Part shown: positions 48,028 to 59,590 of the stretch, piece after piece | Layout of the letters: each line of letters begins with the position of its first letter | Position numbering within the stretch: position 1 is the stretch's first letter | Assembly: GCA_014529385.2 (NCBI GenBank) | Contig: CM043958.1 | Span: forward strand, 74,209,169 to 74,273,168 | DNA: 64,000 nucleotides | Direction of reading: 5' to 3' | From: Adiantum capillus-veneris | Lineage: Eukaryota; Streptophyta; Polypodiopsida; Polypodiales; Pteridaceae | Translations under genes and position numbers: made by a program | The notes under the pieces: model-generated | Told to the model about the DNA's origin: nothing | Seen by the model: the letters and a program-made list of their open reading frames with translations, nothing else | The model's database searches: none

Positions 48028-48150
48028 TTACAAAAAAGAAGTGAGTCTCCCCCACCTTGGCAAAGATGGCTCTATGAAGACGGCAGGCTATCGCGCTCCA
48101 TCACCTCCAAAACGGAGAAGACCATTGCATACTTCTCCACACCATACTTC
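48028..48150 (+). pseudogene. Ty3/gypsy gag, 5' fragment
   Basis: An open frame (KKEVSLPHLGKDGSMKTAGY) continues, after the inserted array, at 55634 in the same phase. The gypsy 5' LTR and gag start are missing at the junction with the truncated LTR on the left. Confidence 0.75.
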
Positions 48151-48480
48151 TGTTAGGAATTGGATCGTGCTAGCTATGGTGGATGAAAGAGAAACATGGT
48201 GCAAGTGTGGGAGGTTGTGTAAGCAAGGTTATCACTCAAGTGAATTAGGTTCCAAGATAGAATTATCTTGGACTCATAAACACAATCTTGAGTATTAACT
48301 TAGCTTAGCACAGCTTAGCACAAGCTCACCATAGACAAGCATGTAGTGCAAAATGGAGTTGTTGTTTATTCATTCAAGAAATGAGCTTTAAGTAGCTCTA
48401 CAGCCTTGCTCCACAGTATGTGGGATAAATCCATTCTCCTCTCCTTGACTCACACCTTAGGACAAAGCTCACACTTTACA
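48151..48480 (-). repeat. Array LTR 1 (330 bp)
   Basis: The outermost 3' LTR. It has 8 bases (in the GGGAGGTTGTG stretch near 48210) missing from LTRs 2-4. Confidence 0.93.
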
Positions 48481-50541
48481 ATCCTCCCCTTGAGATTTGG
48501 ACTGAGAGAAGATACTGAAGATGCATGATCCACACAGGCTAATAAATCCACATAGGATGGTGATATCCATACAGGAAAATAAAGTCCACAAAGGATGGTG
48601 ATATCCACACAGGATGGTAAAATCCACAAAGGATGGTGATGTCCACACAGGATGATAAGCTGGTATCCACACAGGAAAAAGTCCTCCCCTAAAAGTAGAG
48701 GGTCTGCATCTTCAAAATGGGTCTTCATAAAAGACAACACTGCTCTCGTCCTCGTCCTTTTTTTCTTCTACTATGTGAGCTGATCCTCTGTCAGGTCTCT
48801 TGCCTTCGTTGCTTCTGTTGTTGCTTTCAACTGCTTCATGGTCTGACTTCGTATCCTCCCCTTGAACGAGTACTTCTGTCCCCCTTTTTGTGGTACAATT
48901 AGGCTTTATTCCATGCGTCATAATGACATGCAACAATATGCTAAAATATCCTATGAAAAGGTTTATGCAAAAATTAATGCTCTCTTCCATTTTGGTTATA
49001 CTCCGAGAGCCCAAGCATGCGGTGTTTCTCATACACTTTGTCACAAAATTTTCACACATGGAGGGATTTTAGCAATTTGGAGACTCTCCAATGCCAATAT
49101 CTATCCCATTACAAAAACACATAATGTCATCCATGTAGACAAATATAATTACATACATTGCAAGAAATTGTTGTACTTGGCTGCAAGATTTAATGTGTAC
49201 TTTGGATTTTCCCTTCAATGTGAAGCTCCTCTTCACTGTCAGTGAAGCCCCTCCTCACAGATAGGGGAAATGATTCTTTGCTTTTGATGCTCGAAAGAAC
49301 TCCTTGAAGCTTGGTAATGTCGCGATTGGTGAGAATGGACCCTTTGGTAGTCCTTGGATACTCGTTTGATGGCCGCTCTTGAAATCCCTTGTTGAATCTT
49401 TTCTTTATGTCCTTGAAGCTTCTTTTAATTTGTGTTGATTTACTTTTGCTCGTTGCAACTGAGTGGGAGCATGCCCTATGAAATACCTGGCTGCAGGTCG
49501 GAGTGCCACGGGAAGAGGTCTTGAATGGGCGTCGGAATGGGGGAGCTCTTGAATTGGAGCTCTTGAGGCTCGGGTAGTCACACAGGCGGGACCCGATGCT
49601 AGGGCCAGTTGGCAAGGCAAGCTTGAAGCTCTTGAGGCAGCGCGGGAAGGGATCCCAAGCAGTGGCTTGGTCAAGCTTCAGCAGCGTGGGAAGGGCAGCT
49701 TACAGGGCCGGACAAGTGAAGCTTTTGAGGCAGTGCCCTGGGAAGGGGGGCCCAATAGGGGCGGGCACGCTCCGGATAGCGTGCGGACAGGCGGGCAGGA
49801 ACACCGAGTAGTTGGCAGAAAAACAATCAAGGCACCCGCGTGCGTTCGTGGGAATCTGCCCCAGCGGACCCGCCATGTTCCAAAATCCGTTTTGCAATGC
49901 CGAATGGCGTCCACTCGACTTGCCTAAGTTGGGTAATGCTCAACTTGAACTTTGGACCCCACAAACCAAGAGTCAACAATCTATTTTGGGCTAGCCAACA
50001 AGCCCATGTGCTTGGTTGTGGAAAGACTCCGAAAAAGAGATTGTTAAGCTACAGTCAGCAGGCACTTTCCCACACAAACTCAGACACACACACACACCTA
50101 TTTTTTGGCAAGATTGGGGATGGAGTTTTAGGGGGTTCTCGAGCTCGGATTTGAGTGCTTGCAGGTTCTATGGAAAGCTTGCGAGGGGAGCTTCAAGATG
50201 AGCTAAACAATGCAAAAGAAAAATGAGTTTAATGAATTTAATTGAAAGGGAAAATGATGCAAAAAAGGCAATCTAAAATGCAATTTGAATGATGCTAATC
50301 CTCTTCCTAATCAAGTCTACCTAGCCATGGAGGGTAGTGGCCTCTGGGGTGTGCCAAGGACCTGCCCACACATAGCTAGATTAGTGCTTAATTAGTGAGA
50401 TATTCAACTTAACTATGAATCTGTTAATGGGCCGTGACAACAATTATGCAATGCTAATTGATCTAATGAAGATGCTAATGATTAACATACACTAATGCAT
50501 AATGACAATCCTAGCTAGCATACCATGGCTCTGATACCAAA
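48481..50541 (-). other. Array internal region 1
   Basis: From 50540 down it contains the PBS, an AT-rich leader, a (CA)n tract (about 50085), a GC-rich block (49480-49930) and a region at 48712-49245. The last is open on both strands: a 127 aa plus-strand frame and a minus-strand frame with IIFVYMDDIMCF. Next to the polypurine tract is a minisatellite (48527-48680) of ATCCACACAGGATGGTGAT-like 20 bp units. None of the open frames has clear homology; the YMDD resemblance to reverse transcriptase lacks supporting motifs. Confidence 0.6.
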
Positions 50542-50863
50542 TGTTAGGAATTGGATCGTGCTAGATATGGTGGATGAAAGAGAAACATGGTGCAAGTGTG
50601 TGTAAGCAAGGTTATCACTCAAGTGAATTAGGTTCCAAGATAGAATCAGCTTGGACTCATAAACAAAATCTTGAGTATTAACTTAGCTTAGCACAGCTTA
50701 GCACAAGCTCACCATAGACAAGCATGTAGTGCAAAATGGAGTTGTTGTTTATTCATTCAAGAAATGAGCTTTATGTAGCTCTACAGCCTTGGTCCACAGT
50801 ATGTGGGATAAATCCACTCTCCTCTCCTTGACTCACACCTTAGGACAAAGCTCACACTTTACA
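50542..50863 (-). repeat. Array LTR 2 (322 bp)
   Basis: Internal LTR, with PBS complement GCTCTGATACCA immediately left and polypurine complement right. Confidence 0.93.
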
Positions 50864-52462
50864 ATCCTCCCCTTGAGATTTGGACTGAGACAAGATACTG
50901 AAGATGCATGATCCACACAGGCTAACAAAATCCCCATAGGATGGTGATATCCATATAGGAAAATAAAGTCCACAAAGGATGGTGATATCCACACAGGATG
51001 GTAAAATCCACAAAGGATGGTGATGTCCACACAGGATGATAAGCTGGTATCCACACAGGAAAAAGTCCTCCCCTACAAGTAGAGAGTATGCATCTTCAAA
51101 ATGGGTGTTCATAAAAGACAATGCTGCTCTCGTCTTCGTCCTTTTTGTCTTCTACTATGTGAGCTGATCCTCTGTCAGGTCTCTTGCCTTCGTTGCTTCT
51201 ACTGTTGCTTTCAACTGCTTCATGGTCTGACTTCGTATCCTCCCCTTGAACGAGTACTTCTGTCCCCCTTTTTGTGGTACAATCAGGCTTTATTCCATGC
51301 GTCATAATGACATGCAACAATATGCTAAAATATCCTATGAAAAGGTTTATGCAAAAACTAATGCTCTCTTCCATTTTGGTTATACTCCGAGAGCCCAAGC
51401 ATGCAGTGTTTCTCATACACTTTGTCACAAAATTTTCACACATGGAGGGATTTTAGCAATTTGGAGACTCTCCAATGCCAATATCTATCCCATTACAAAA
51501 ACACATAATGTCATCCATGTAGACAAATATAATTACATACATTGCAACAAATTGTTGTACTTGGCTGCAAGATTTAATGTGTACTTTGGATTTTCCCTTC
51601 AATGTGAAGCTCCTCTTCACTGTCAGTGAAGCCCCTCTTCACAGATAGGGGAAATGATTTTTGCTTTTGATGCTCGAAAGAAATCCTTGAAGCTTGGTAA
51701 TGCCGTGGTTGGTGAGAATTGACCCTTTGGTAGCCCTTGGATGCTCGTTTGATGGCCGCTCTTGAAATCCCTTGTTGAATCTTTTCTTTATGTCCTCGAA
51801 GCTTCTTTTAATTTGTGTTGATTTACTTTTCCTCGTTGCAACTGAGTGGGAGCATGCCCTATGAAATACCTGGCTGCAGGTCGGAGTGCCATGTGAAGAG
51901 GTCTTGAATGGGCCGTCGGAATGGGGGAGCTCTTGAATTGGAGCTCTTGAGGCGCGGGTAGTCACACAGGCGGGACCCGATGCTAGGGCTAGTTGGCAAG
52001 GAAAGCTTGAAGCTCTTGAGGCAACGCGGGAAGGGATCCCAAGCAGTGGCTTGGTCAAGCTTCAACAGCGTGGGAAGGGCGGCTTATAGGGCCGGACAAG
52101 TGAAGCTTTTGAGGCAGCGCCGAGGGAAGGGGGGCCCAATAGGGGCGGGCACGCTCCGGATAGCGTGCGGACAGGCGGGCAGGAACACCGAGTAGTTGGC
52201 AGAAAAAGAATCAAGTCACGCGCGTGCGTTCGTGGGAATCTGCCCCAGTGGACCAGCCATGTTCCAAAATCCGTTTTGCAATGCTGAATGGCGTCCACTC
52301 GACTTGCCTAAGTTGGGTAATGCTCAACTTGAACTTTGGACCCCACAAACCAAGAGTCAGCAATCTATTTTGGGCTAGCCAACAAGCCCATGTGCTTGGT
52401 TGTGGAAAGACTCCGAAAAAGAGATTGTTAAGCTACAGTCAGCATACACTTTCCCACACAAA

Positions 52463-52502
<40 letters not shown>

Positions 52503-52954
52503 TTTTTGGCAATATTGGGGATGGAGTTTCAGGGGGTTCTCGAGCTCGGATTTGAGTGCTTGCAGGTTCTATGGAAAGCTTGCGAGGAGAGCTTCAAGAT
52601 GAGGTGACCAATGCAAAAGAAAAATGAGTTTCATGAATTTAATTGAAAGGGAAAATGATGCAAAAACTGATGCAAAAAAGGCAATCTAAAATTCAATTCG
52701 AATGATGCTAATCCTCTTCCTAATCAAGTCTACCTAGCCATGGAGGGTAGTGGCCTCTTGGGTGTGCCAAGGACGTGCCCACACATAGCTAGATTAGTGC
52801 TTAATTAGTGAGATATGCAACTTAACTATGAATCTGTTAATGGGCCGTGACAACAATTATGCAATGCTAATTGATCTAATGAAGATGCTAATGATTAACA
52901 TACACTAATGCATAATGACAATCCTAGCTAGCATACCATGGCTCTGATACCAAA
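50864..52954 (-). other. Array internal region 2
   Basis: Nearly identical in layout to region 1. The minisatellite is at about 50910-51060, the 127 aa plus-strand frame at 51246-51629 and the GC-rich block at 51870-52310. The (CA)n is longer, at 52468-52498. Confidence 0.6.
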
Positions 52955-53276
52955 TGTTAGGAATTGGATCGTGCTAGCTATGGTGGATGAAAGAGAAACA
53001 TGGTGCAAGTGTGTGTAAGCAAGGTTATCACTCAAGTGAATTAGGTTCCAGGATAGACTTAGCTTGGACTCATAAACAAAATCTTGAGTATTAACTTAGC
53101 TTAGCACAGCTTAGCACAAGCTCACCATAGACAAGCATGTAGTGCAAAATGGAGTTGTTGTTTATTCATTCAAGAAATGAGCTTTAAGTAGCTCTACAGC
53201 CTTGATCCACAGTATATGGGATAAATCCACTCTCCTCTCCTTGACTCACACCTTAGGACAAAGCTCACACTTTACA
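52955..53276 (-). repeat. Array LTR 3 (322 bp)
   Basis: Same 8-base deletion as LTRs 2 and 4. Confidence 0.93.
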
Positions 53277-55311
53277 ATCCTCCCCTTGAGATTTGGACTG
53301 AGACAAGATATTGAAGATGCATGATCCACACAAGCTAACAAAATCCACATAGGATGGTGATATCCACACAGGATGGTAAAATCCACAAAGGATGGTGATG
53401 TCCACACAGGATGATAAGCTGGTATCCACACAGGAAAAAGTCCTCCCCTACAAGTAGAGAGTCTGCATCTTCAAAATGGGTCTTCATAAAAGACAACGCT
53501 GCTCTCGTTTGCGTCAATTTTGTCTTCTACTATGTGAGCTGATCCTCTGTCAGGTCTCTTGCCTTCGTTGCTTCTGCTATTGCTTTCAACTGCTTCATGG
53601 TCTGACTTCGTATCCTCCCCTTGAACGAGTACTTCTGTCCCCCTTTTTGTGGTACAATCAGGCTTTATTCCACGCGTCATAATGACATGCAACAATATGC
53701 TAAAATATCATATGAAAAGGTTTATGCAAAAATTAATGCTCGCTTTCATTTTGGTCATACTCCGAGAGCCCAAGCATGCGGTGTTTCTCATACACTTTGT
53801 CACAAAATTTTCACACATGGAGGGATTTTAGCAATTTGGAGACTCTCCAATGCCAATATCTATCCCATTAAAAAAACACATAATGTCATCCATGTAGACA
53901 AATATAATTACATACATTGCAACAAATTGTTGTGCTTGGCTGCAAGATTTAATGTGTACTTTGGATTTTCCCTTCAATGTGAAGCTCCTCTTCACTGTCA
54001 GTGAAGCTCCTCTTAACAGATAGGGGAAATGATTCTTTGCTTTTGATGCTCCAAAGAAATCCTTGAAGCTTGGTAATGCCGCGGTTGGTGAGAATGGACC
54101 CTTTGGTAGCCCTTGGATGGTCGTTTGATGGCCGCTCTTGAAATCCCTTGTTGAATTTTTTCTTTATGTCCTCGAAGCTTCTTTTAATTTGTGTTGATTT
54201 ACTTTTCCTCGTTGCAACTGAGTGGGAGCATGCCCTATGAAATACCTGGCTGCAGGTCGGAGTGCCATGGGAAGAGGTCTTGAATGGGCCGTCGGAATGG
54301 GGGAGCTTTTGAATTGGAGCTCTTGAGGCTCGGGTAGTCACGCAGGCGGGACCCGATGCTAGGGCCAGTTGGCAAGGCGAGCTTGAAGCTCTTGAGGCAG
54401 CGCCGGAAGGGATCCCAAGCAGTGGCTTGGTCAAGCTTCAACAGCGTGGGTAGGGCGGCTTATAGGGCCGGACAAGTGAAGCTTTTGAGGCAGCGCTGTG
54501 GGAAGGGGGGCCCAATAGGGGCGGGCACGCTCCGGATAGCGTGCGGACAGGCGGGCAGGAACACCGAGTAGTTGGCAGAAAAACAATCAAGGCATGCGCG
54601 TGCGTTCGTGGGAATCTACCCCAGCGGACCCGCCATGTTCCAAAATCCGTTTTGCAAGGCCGAATGGCGTCCACCGGACTTGCCTAAGTTGGGTAATGCT
54701 CAACTTGAACTTTGGACCCCACAAACCAAGAGTCAACAATCTATTTTGGGCTAGCCAACAAGCCCATGTGCTTGGTTGTGGAAAGACTCCGAAAAAGAGA
54801 TTGTTAAGCTACAGTCAGCAGGCACTTTCCCACACAAACTCACACACACACACACCTATTTTTTGGCAAGACTGGGGATGGAGTTTTAGGGGGTTCTCGA
54901 GCTCGGATTTGAGTGCTTGCAGGTTCTATGGAAAGCTTGTGAGGGGAGCTTCGAGATGAGGTGAACAATGCAAAAGAAAAACGAGTTTAATGAATTTAAT
55001 TGAAAGGGAAAATGATGCAAAAATTGATGCAAAAAAGGAAATCTAAAATGCAATTTGAATGATGCTAATCCTCTTCCTAATCAAGTATACCTAGCCATGG
55101 AGGGTAGTGGCCTCTTGGGTGTGCCAAGGACCTGCCCACACATAGCTAGATTAGTGCTTAATTAGTGAGATATGCAACTTAACTATGAATCTGTTAATGG
55201 GCCGTGACAACAATCATGCAATGCTAATTGATCTAATGAAGATGCTAATGATTAACATACACTAATGCATAATGACAATCCTAGCTAGCATACCATGGCT
55301 CTGATACCAAA
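53277..55311 (-). other. Array internal region 3
   Basis: Same layout. The minisatellite (53320-53440) is shorter, the 127 aa frame is at 53621-54004 and the GC-rich block at about 54250-54690. Confidence 0.6.
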
Positions 55312-55633
55312 TGTTAGGAATTGGATCGTGCTAGCTATGGTGGATGAAAGAGAAACATGGTGCAAGTGTGTGTAAGCAAGGTTATCATTCAAGTGAATTA
55401 GGTTCCAAGATAGAATTAGCTTGGACTCATAAACAAAATCTTGAGTATTAACTTAGCTTAGCACAGCTTAGCACAAGCTCACCATAGACAAGCATGTAGT
55501 GCAAAATGGAGTTGTTGTTTATTCATTCAAGAAATGAGCTTTAAGTAGCTCTACAACCTTGCTCCACAGTATGTGGGATAAATCCATGCTCCTCTCCTTG
55601 ACTCACACCTTAGGACAAAGCTCACAATTTAAA
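55312..55633 (-). repeat. Array LTR 4 (5' outer LTR)
   Basis: Its outer end reads AATTTAAA instead of CTTTACA, so the terminal bases have mutated. ACTTC follows. Confidence 0.9.
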
Positions 55634-56940
55634 ACTTCAAAGATGGATGACAAAAAGCAAGAGAAGAAAAAGGCGAGAAAGAGGACACCCTCTTCTCCAT
55701 CTTCTTCATCCTCTTCCTCTTATGAAAGTGATGGGGAAGACAATGAAGATCAAGGCAAGAAAAAGGCGAGAAAGAGGTCACCCTCTTCTCCATCTTCATC
55801 AAACTCTGCATCTTCCGAAGAAAGTGATGGTGCATCCTTTGAACCATAAAAAAGAAGAGGCCATGGGAAATCCTATGACGAATGGAAGAGGTTGTCCAAG
55901 CTCAAGAAGTTCAAAGAGGGAGGGAAGAGCACTCTTTCCTTACCTACGATGGCACCTTTGGTGCTACGGACAAAGTCTTGGCCTTTATCCAACAATTCAA
56001 TGTGGCGTTTGGAGATGAGGGATTCATGGAGTCCTCTAAGATACACCATGTAACTATGCACTTTCAAAAGTTTGCCAGAAAATGGTGGTCTAGCCTACAG
56101 GCCAACAGTGAAGCTCCATGAACATGGAAAGCTTCAAGAGCTTCCATTATGAAGCAGTTTTTGGCCACCGATGCCAACGACAAAGTACTCACCGAATGGC
56201 GAAGCTTGAAGCTCTCTCCCTACAAATCCATTCACAAATATGTAGACAAGTTTTGGGATTTACAACTCAAAGCCCTCGGGGGGTTCACTATGTGTAAAAC
56301 TACCTTATCACGTGCGTTCAAGACATGTTTGTAAAACCCCTTATCTGTGAATTTTGTTAAGAATATAATGTGCCCTTTTCTTTTAAAATCTGTAAGTTTT
56401 TTTCAAATTTGAAAAAATAATGCCTTCTGTATATATATTTCTGTAAGTTTCAAGAACTTTAAATACCCTTCTGTTGAACTCACATGATAGGTTACATTTT
56501 TATTAGGTGACCTCCCGGGGTCAAAGCCACTATCTTCAAGAAGTTGGATTTTGGAGAGCAAAAGCAACAATTTTGTGCGGGTTTAACTGAAGAAATGGCA
56601 AAGTATGTCAACTCCCAAAGGCCACGCACCATATCGGCGGTTATACACCATACTATGGTGGCCTCTCGAATCAATTTCCAAACGGGGGCTAAAAGAAATT
56701 CTAAGCCCACGGAAAACAAGGGCTCCAATGAGCCTAAGGGGAAGGACAATGTCCAAAAGTCCCCTAAGGGCAACTCCAACAAAGCTAAAGAGAAGGGAGT
56801 TTATAAAGGCAAAAATAAACTCTCTCCTGAAGAGCTTGAGAGTTATCGCAAGGATAACGGCTGTTTCAAGTGCGGAGAGCAAGGGCATGCATACCGCGCT
56901 TGTCCCCAAAAGAACACCCGCCATGAACCTCCTAGAGCTA
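55634..56940 (+). pseudogene. Ty3/gypsy gag, main part
   Basis: A basic/serine-rich segment contains two copies of a KKKARKR-PSSPSSS block about 93 bases apart. After a stop (55847) and a frameshift near 55930 comes the gag core: TYDGTFGATDKVLAFIQQFN, FQKFARKWWSSLQ and WRSLKLSPYKSIHKYVDKFW. A MITE (56275-56520) splits it. It resumes KKLDFGEQKQQFCAGLTEEM and ends with a CCHC knuckle CFKCGEQGHAYRAC (about 56862-56903). Gag packages element RNA. Multiple lesions make this copy inactive. Confidence 0.88.
56275..56520 (+). mobile_element. MITE, copy 2 (246 bp) inside gypsy gag
   Basis: It is flanked by an exact 8 bp duplication TCAAAGCC (56267-56274 and 56521-56528). Terminal inverted repeats are as in copy 1 at 18788-19040. 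Removing it with one duplication copy restores the reading phase of gag. An 8 bp duplication with long inverted ends fits hAT-type or Mutator-like non-autonomous elements. Confidence 0.93.
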
Positions 56941-59098
56941 CCTTGGTTGAAATCCAAGAGCAGGAAATTCACCACAAAGGATCTCCTCTATGCCATGCTT
57001 GGAGAAAGGTAAGAGAACATGATGCTTTTATTCTCTTTGACCCTGGTTCTACTCACAATTTTATATCTATAGAGTTGGCCACCAAGCTAGGTATACAAGC
57101 CTACGAGATGGGAGATGTTCTACCCACAAACGGTGCTTTCAAGGGGCAAGAAGCTTCAGTCACTCCCTTGATCGGGAAATTGAGGCTCCATGTCCAAAGC
57201 TATGTGGACAAAGAGGACTTCTTTATCTCTCCTCTCAAGCATGAGGATGTAATCCTAGGGGCACCATGGTTTGATCGCATGGCTGCCAATGTTAAATTCC
57301 CTGAAAGGAGAATCTCCTTTAAGTTTAGGTAAAAAGATATGTATATAGATGCTAAGGAAATGGGTAACACTATACCCATTGTACATACACAAGCTTTCAA
57401 CAAGTCAATAAAGAGCTCTATTTCCGTGTACATGATTTTTGTTAAAGATTCTCAAAATGAAACTAATGTTTTAGCAAAAGAAAATATACACAATAAAAAG
57501 GGATTAGAGTTATCCAATATTCTCAAGGGGTTTCAAGATGTCTTTATTGACGACATCCCTTGTGAGCTACCTCCTAAACGAGGCAATGATGACCATGCAA
57601 TTGAATTTCTTCCAGGAAGTTCACCACCTAACAAACCTCCTTATAGAGTTTCTCAAGCTCAACAAGAGGAGATTATGCGGCAAGTGAGGCTCCATGTCCA
57701 AAGATATGTGGACAAAGAGGACTTCTTTATCTCTCCTCTCAAGCATGAGGATGTAATCCTAGGGGCACCATGGTTTGATCGCATGGTTGCCAATGTTAAA
57801 TTCCCTGAAAGGAGAATCTCCTTTAAGTTCAAGGAAAAAGATTGTATATAGATGCTAAGGAAATGGGTAACACTATACCCATTGTACATACACAAGCTTT
57901 CAACAAGTCAATAAAGAGCTCTATTTCCGTGTACATGATTTTTGTTAAAGATTCTCAAAATGAAACTAATGTTTTAGCAAAAGAAAATATACACAATAAA
58001 AAGGGATTAGAGTTATCCAATATTCTCAAGGGGTTTCAAGATGTCTTTATTGACGACATCCCTTGTGAGCTACCTCCTAAACGAGGCACTGATGACCATG
58101 CAATTGAATTTCTTCCAGGAAGTTCACCACCTAACAAACCTCCTTCTAGAGTTTCTCAAGCTCAACAAGAGGAGATTATGTGGCAAGTGCATGAGTTAGT
58201 CAAGAAGGGAATGGTTAGGCCTAGCTCATCTCCATTTTGTTCTCCTATGCTACTAGTGCAAAAGAAAGACGGCACATATCGTACGCGTGTCGACTATAGA
58301 GCACTAAATAGGATCATCAAGAATAGGTTTCCCGTTCCACAGGTAGAAGACCTATTTGATAAGCTACAAGGATCCACCTACTTCAGTAGCATTGACCTAA
58401 AAAGTTGCTATCATCAAATAAGGATAGTTGATTAAGACATTGTAAAGACTGCATTTTGCACTACATTTGGTCTTTACGAATACATTGTCATGCCTTTTGG
58501 CTTGACCAATGCACCAGCCACATTCAACCGCTTGATGGAGAAGCTATTTAGGCCTCAGCGAACCTTTACTGGAGTGTTCTTCAATGATATCATCATCTAC
58601 TCTAATTCATTAGACGAACACAAGTGACATCTCCAGGTAATATTTCACGTTCTAAGAGAGAATAAACTTTATGTTAATCGAAAGAAAAGTGAATTTTCCT
58701 TACAAGAGATTCAGTATTTCGGTCACATTATCTCTCAAGATGACATCCAAATGGATCCATCAAAGTTAGAGGTAATAAAAGGATGGCCTAAACCGAGGAA
58801 TCTTCATGAGTTAAGAAGCTTTATAGGTATGTGTGCATACTATACACGCTTCATAGAAAAGTTCTCACTAATAGCTGGACCATTACATGACCTAACAAAG
58901 AAAAATGTTAGGTACACATGGTCTACCAAGGAGAACAATGCTTTTGAAAAGCTTAAAGAAAAGCTTATCTCTAAACCTGTGCTTACACTACCGGATCTCT
59001 CAAAGCCATTTGAGGTCCAATGTGATGCTTGCGATGATTGCCTTGGAGATGTTTTACTCCAAGAAGGGCACGCCATAGGCTATGAAAGTCGAAGGCTC
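56941..59098 (+). pseudogene. Ty3/gypsy protease and reverse transcriptase
   Basis: The protease is at about 57037 (LFDPGSTHNFIS, with P in the D-x-G motif) through PWFDRMAANVKFP. A 504 bp direct duplication (57181-57684, 57685-58188) follows. RT begins VKKGMVRPSSSPFCSPMLLV and KKDGTYRTRVDYRALN, with YFSSIDLKSCYHQIR and [16 protein letters not shown]. The active-site box reads FFNDII (58577-58594): the first aspartate of the expected F-x-D-D is Asn. Stops at about 58433 and 58625 also break it. The region ends after GDVLLQEGHAIGYESRRL, at the RNase H border, where a 4.1 kb insertion begins. Confidence 0.92.
57181..58188 (+). repeat. 504 bp tandem duplication in gypsy pol
   Basis: Two units (57181-57684, 57685-58188) are nearly identical and start TGAGGCTCCATGTCCAAAG. 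The length is a multiple of three. Each unit contains the protease C-terminus and the RT N-terminal linker. Confidence 0.95.
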
Positions 59099-59580
59099 TG
59101 TAAGGTTTTCAGTTTCTGAAACCTTAAAGATTGTATAAAGCTTAATCAAACTGATATGATTATTGAAAAAGCAATGTAGAACTGGCCGATCGTGGCAAAT
59201 ATTAATATTTTTTGGAATCTTAAGCACAACAAACCTCGGGCTAGAAATTTTCAAAACAAAATTTCGATAAAATCCGGAAAAGTTACGGGCTCTGAAAGAT
59301 TACACTAGGAATTTAATTAGTTAAGTAAAATTGGATGGTTTCAGTAATTATTATCAATAAAGACTTTCTTATCCTAAGGTTCTAGAAATTACTGATATTT
59401 CCAATTTTCATCATTAAAAATAAGAGAAATTAGTAAAAATCAATTCTGTGTATCTAGGGGACTGTGTGGGGTAATAATGAACTCTCCCAGACTAGATTTA
59501 GCATCAAGGAGATTTTTGACCTGTACGGCTGCTTGGGATACAAGTTATTGCCATTTTTCAGCCTGTGAGTGCCCAGAAAC

Positions 59581-59590
59581 CTATAAATAT
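59581..59590 (+). promoter_or_regulatory. TATA box in the 4.1 kb insertion
   Basis: CTATAAATAT is preceded by mixed sequence and followed by a CT/AG-rich start region. It is consistent with an LTR U3/R border. Confidence 0.45.

Larger units (their letters stand above)
48151..55633 (-). mobile_element. Tandem LTR-retroelement array: four LTRs, three internal regions
   Basis: The order is LTR 48151-48480, internal, LTR 50542-50863, internal, LTR 52955-53276, internal, LTR 55312-55633. Unit lengths are 2391, 2413 and 2357. On the minus strand each LTR starts TGTAAAG and ends CCTAACA. Each internal region begins with PBS TGGTATCAGAGC and ends in an AAGGGGAGGAT polypurine tract. Only the outer edges carry a target duplication (ACTTC at 48146-48150 and 55634-55638). 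No complete gag or pol is present, so this is a small non-autonomous element multiplied in place or inserted as a multimer. Confidence 0.93.

Noticed and set aside
48890-49245. Reverse transcriptase suggested by YMDD in array body 1
   Set aside because: Flanking RT motifs are absent and stops follow; a four-residue match is too weak for a coding call.
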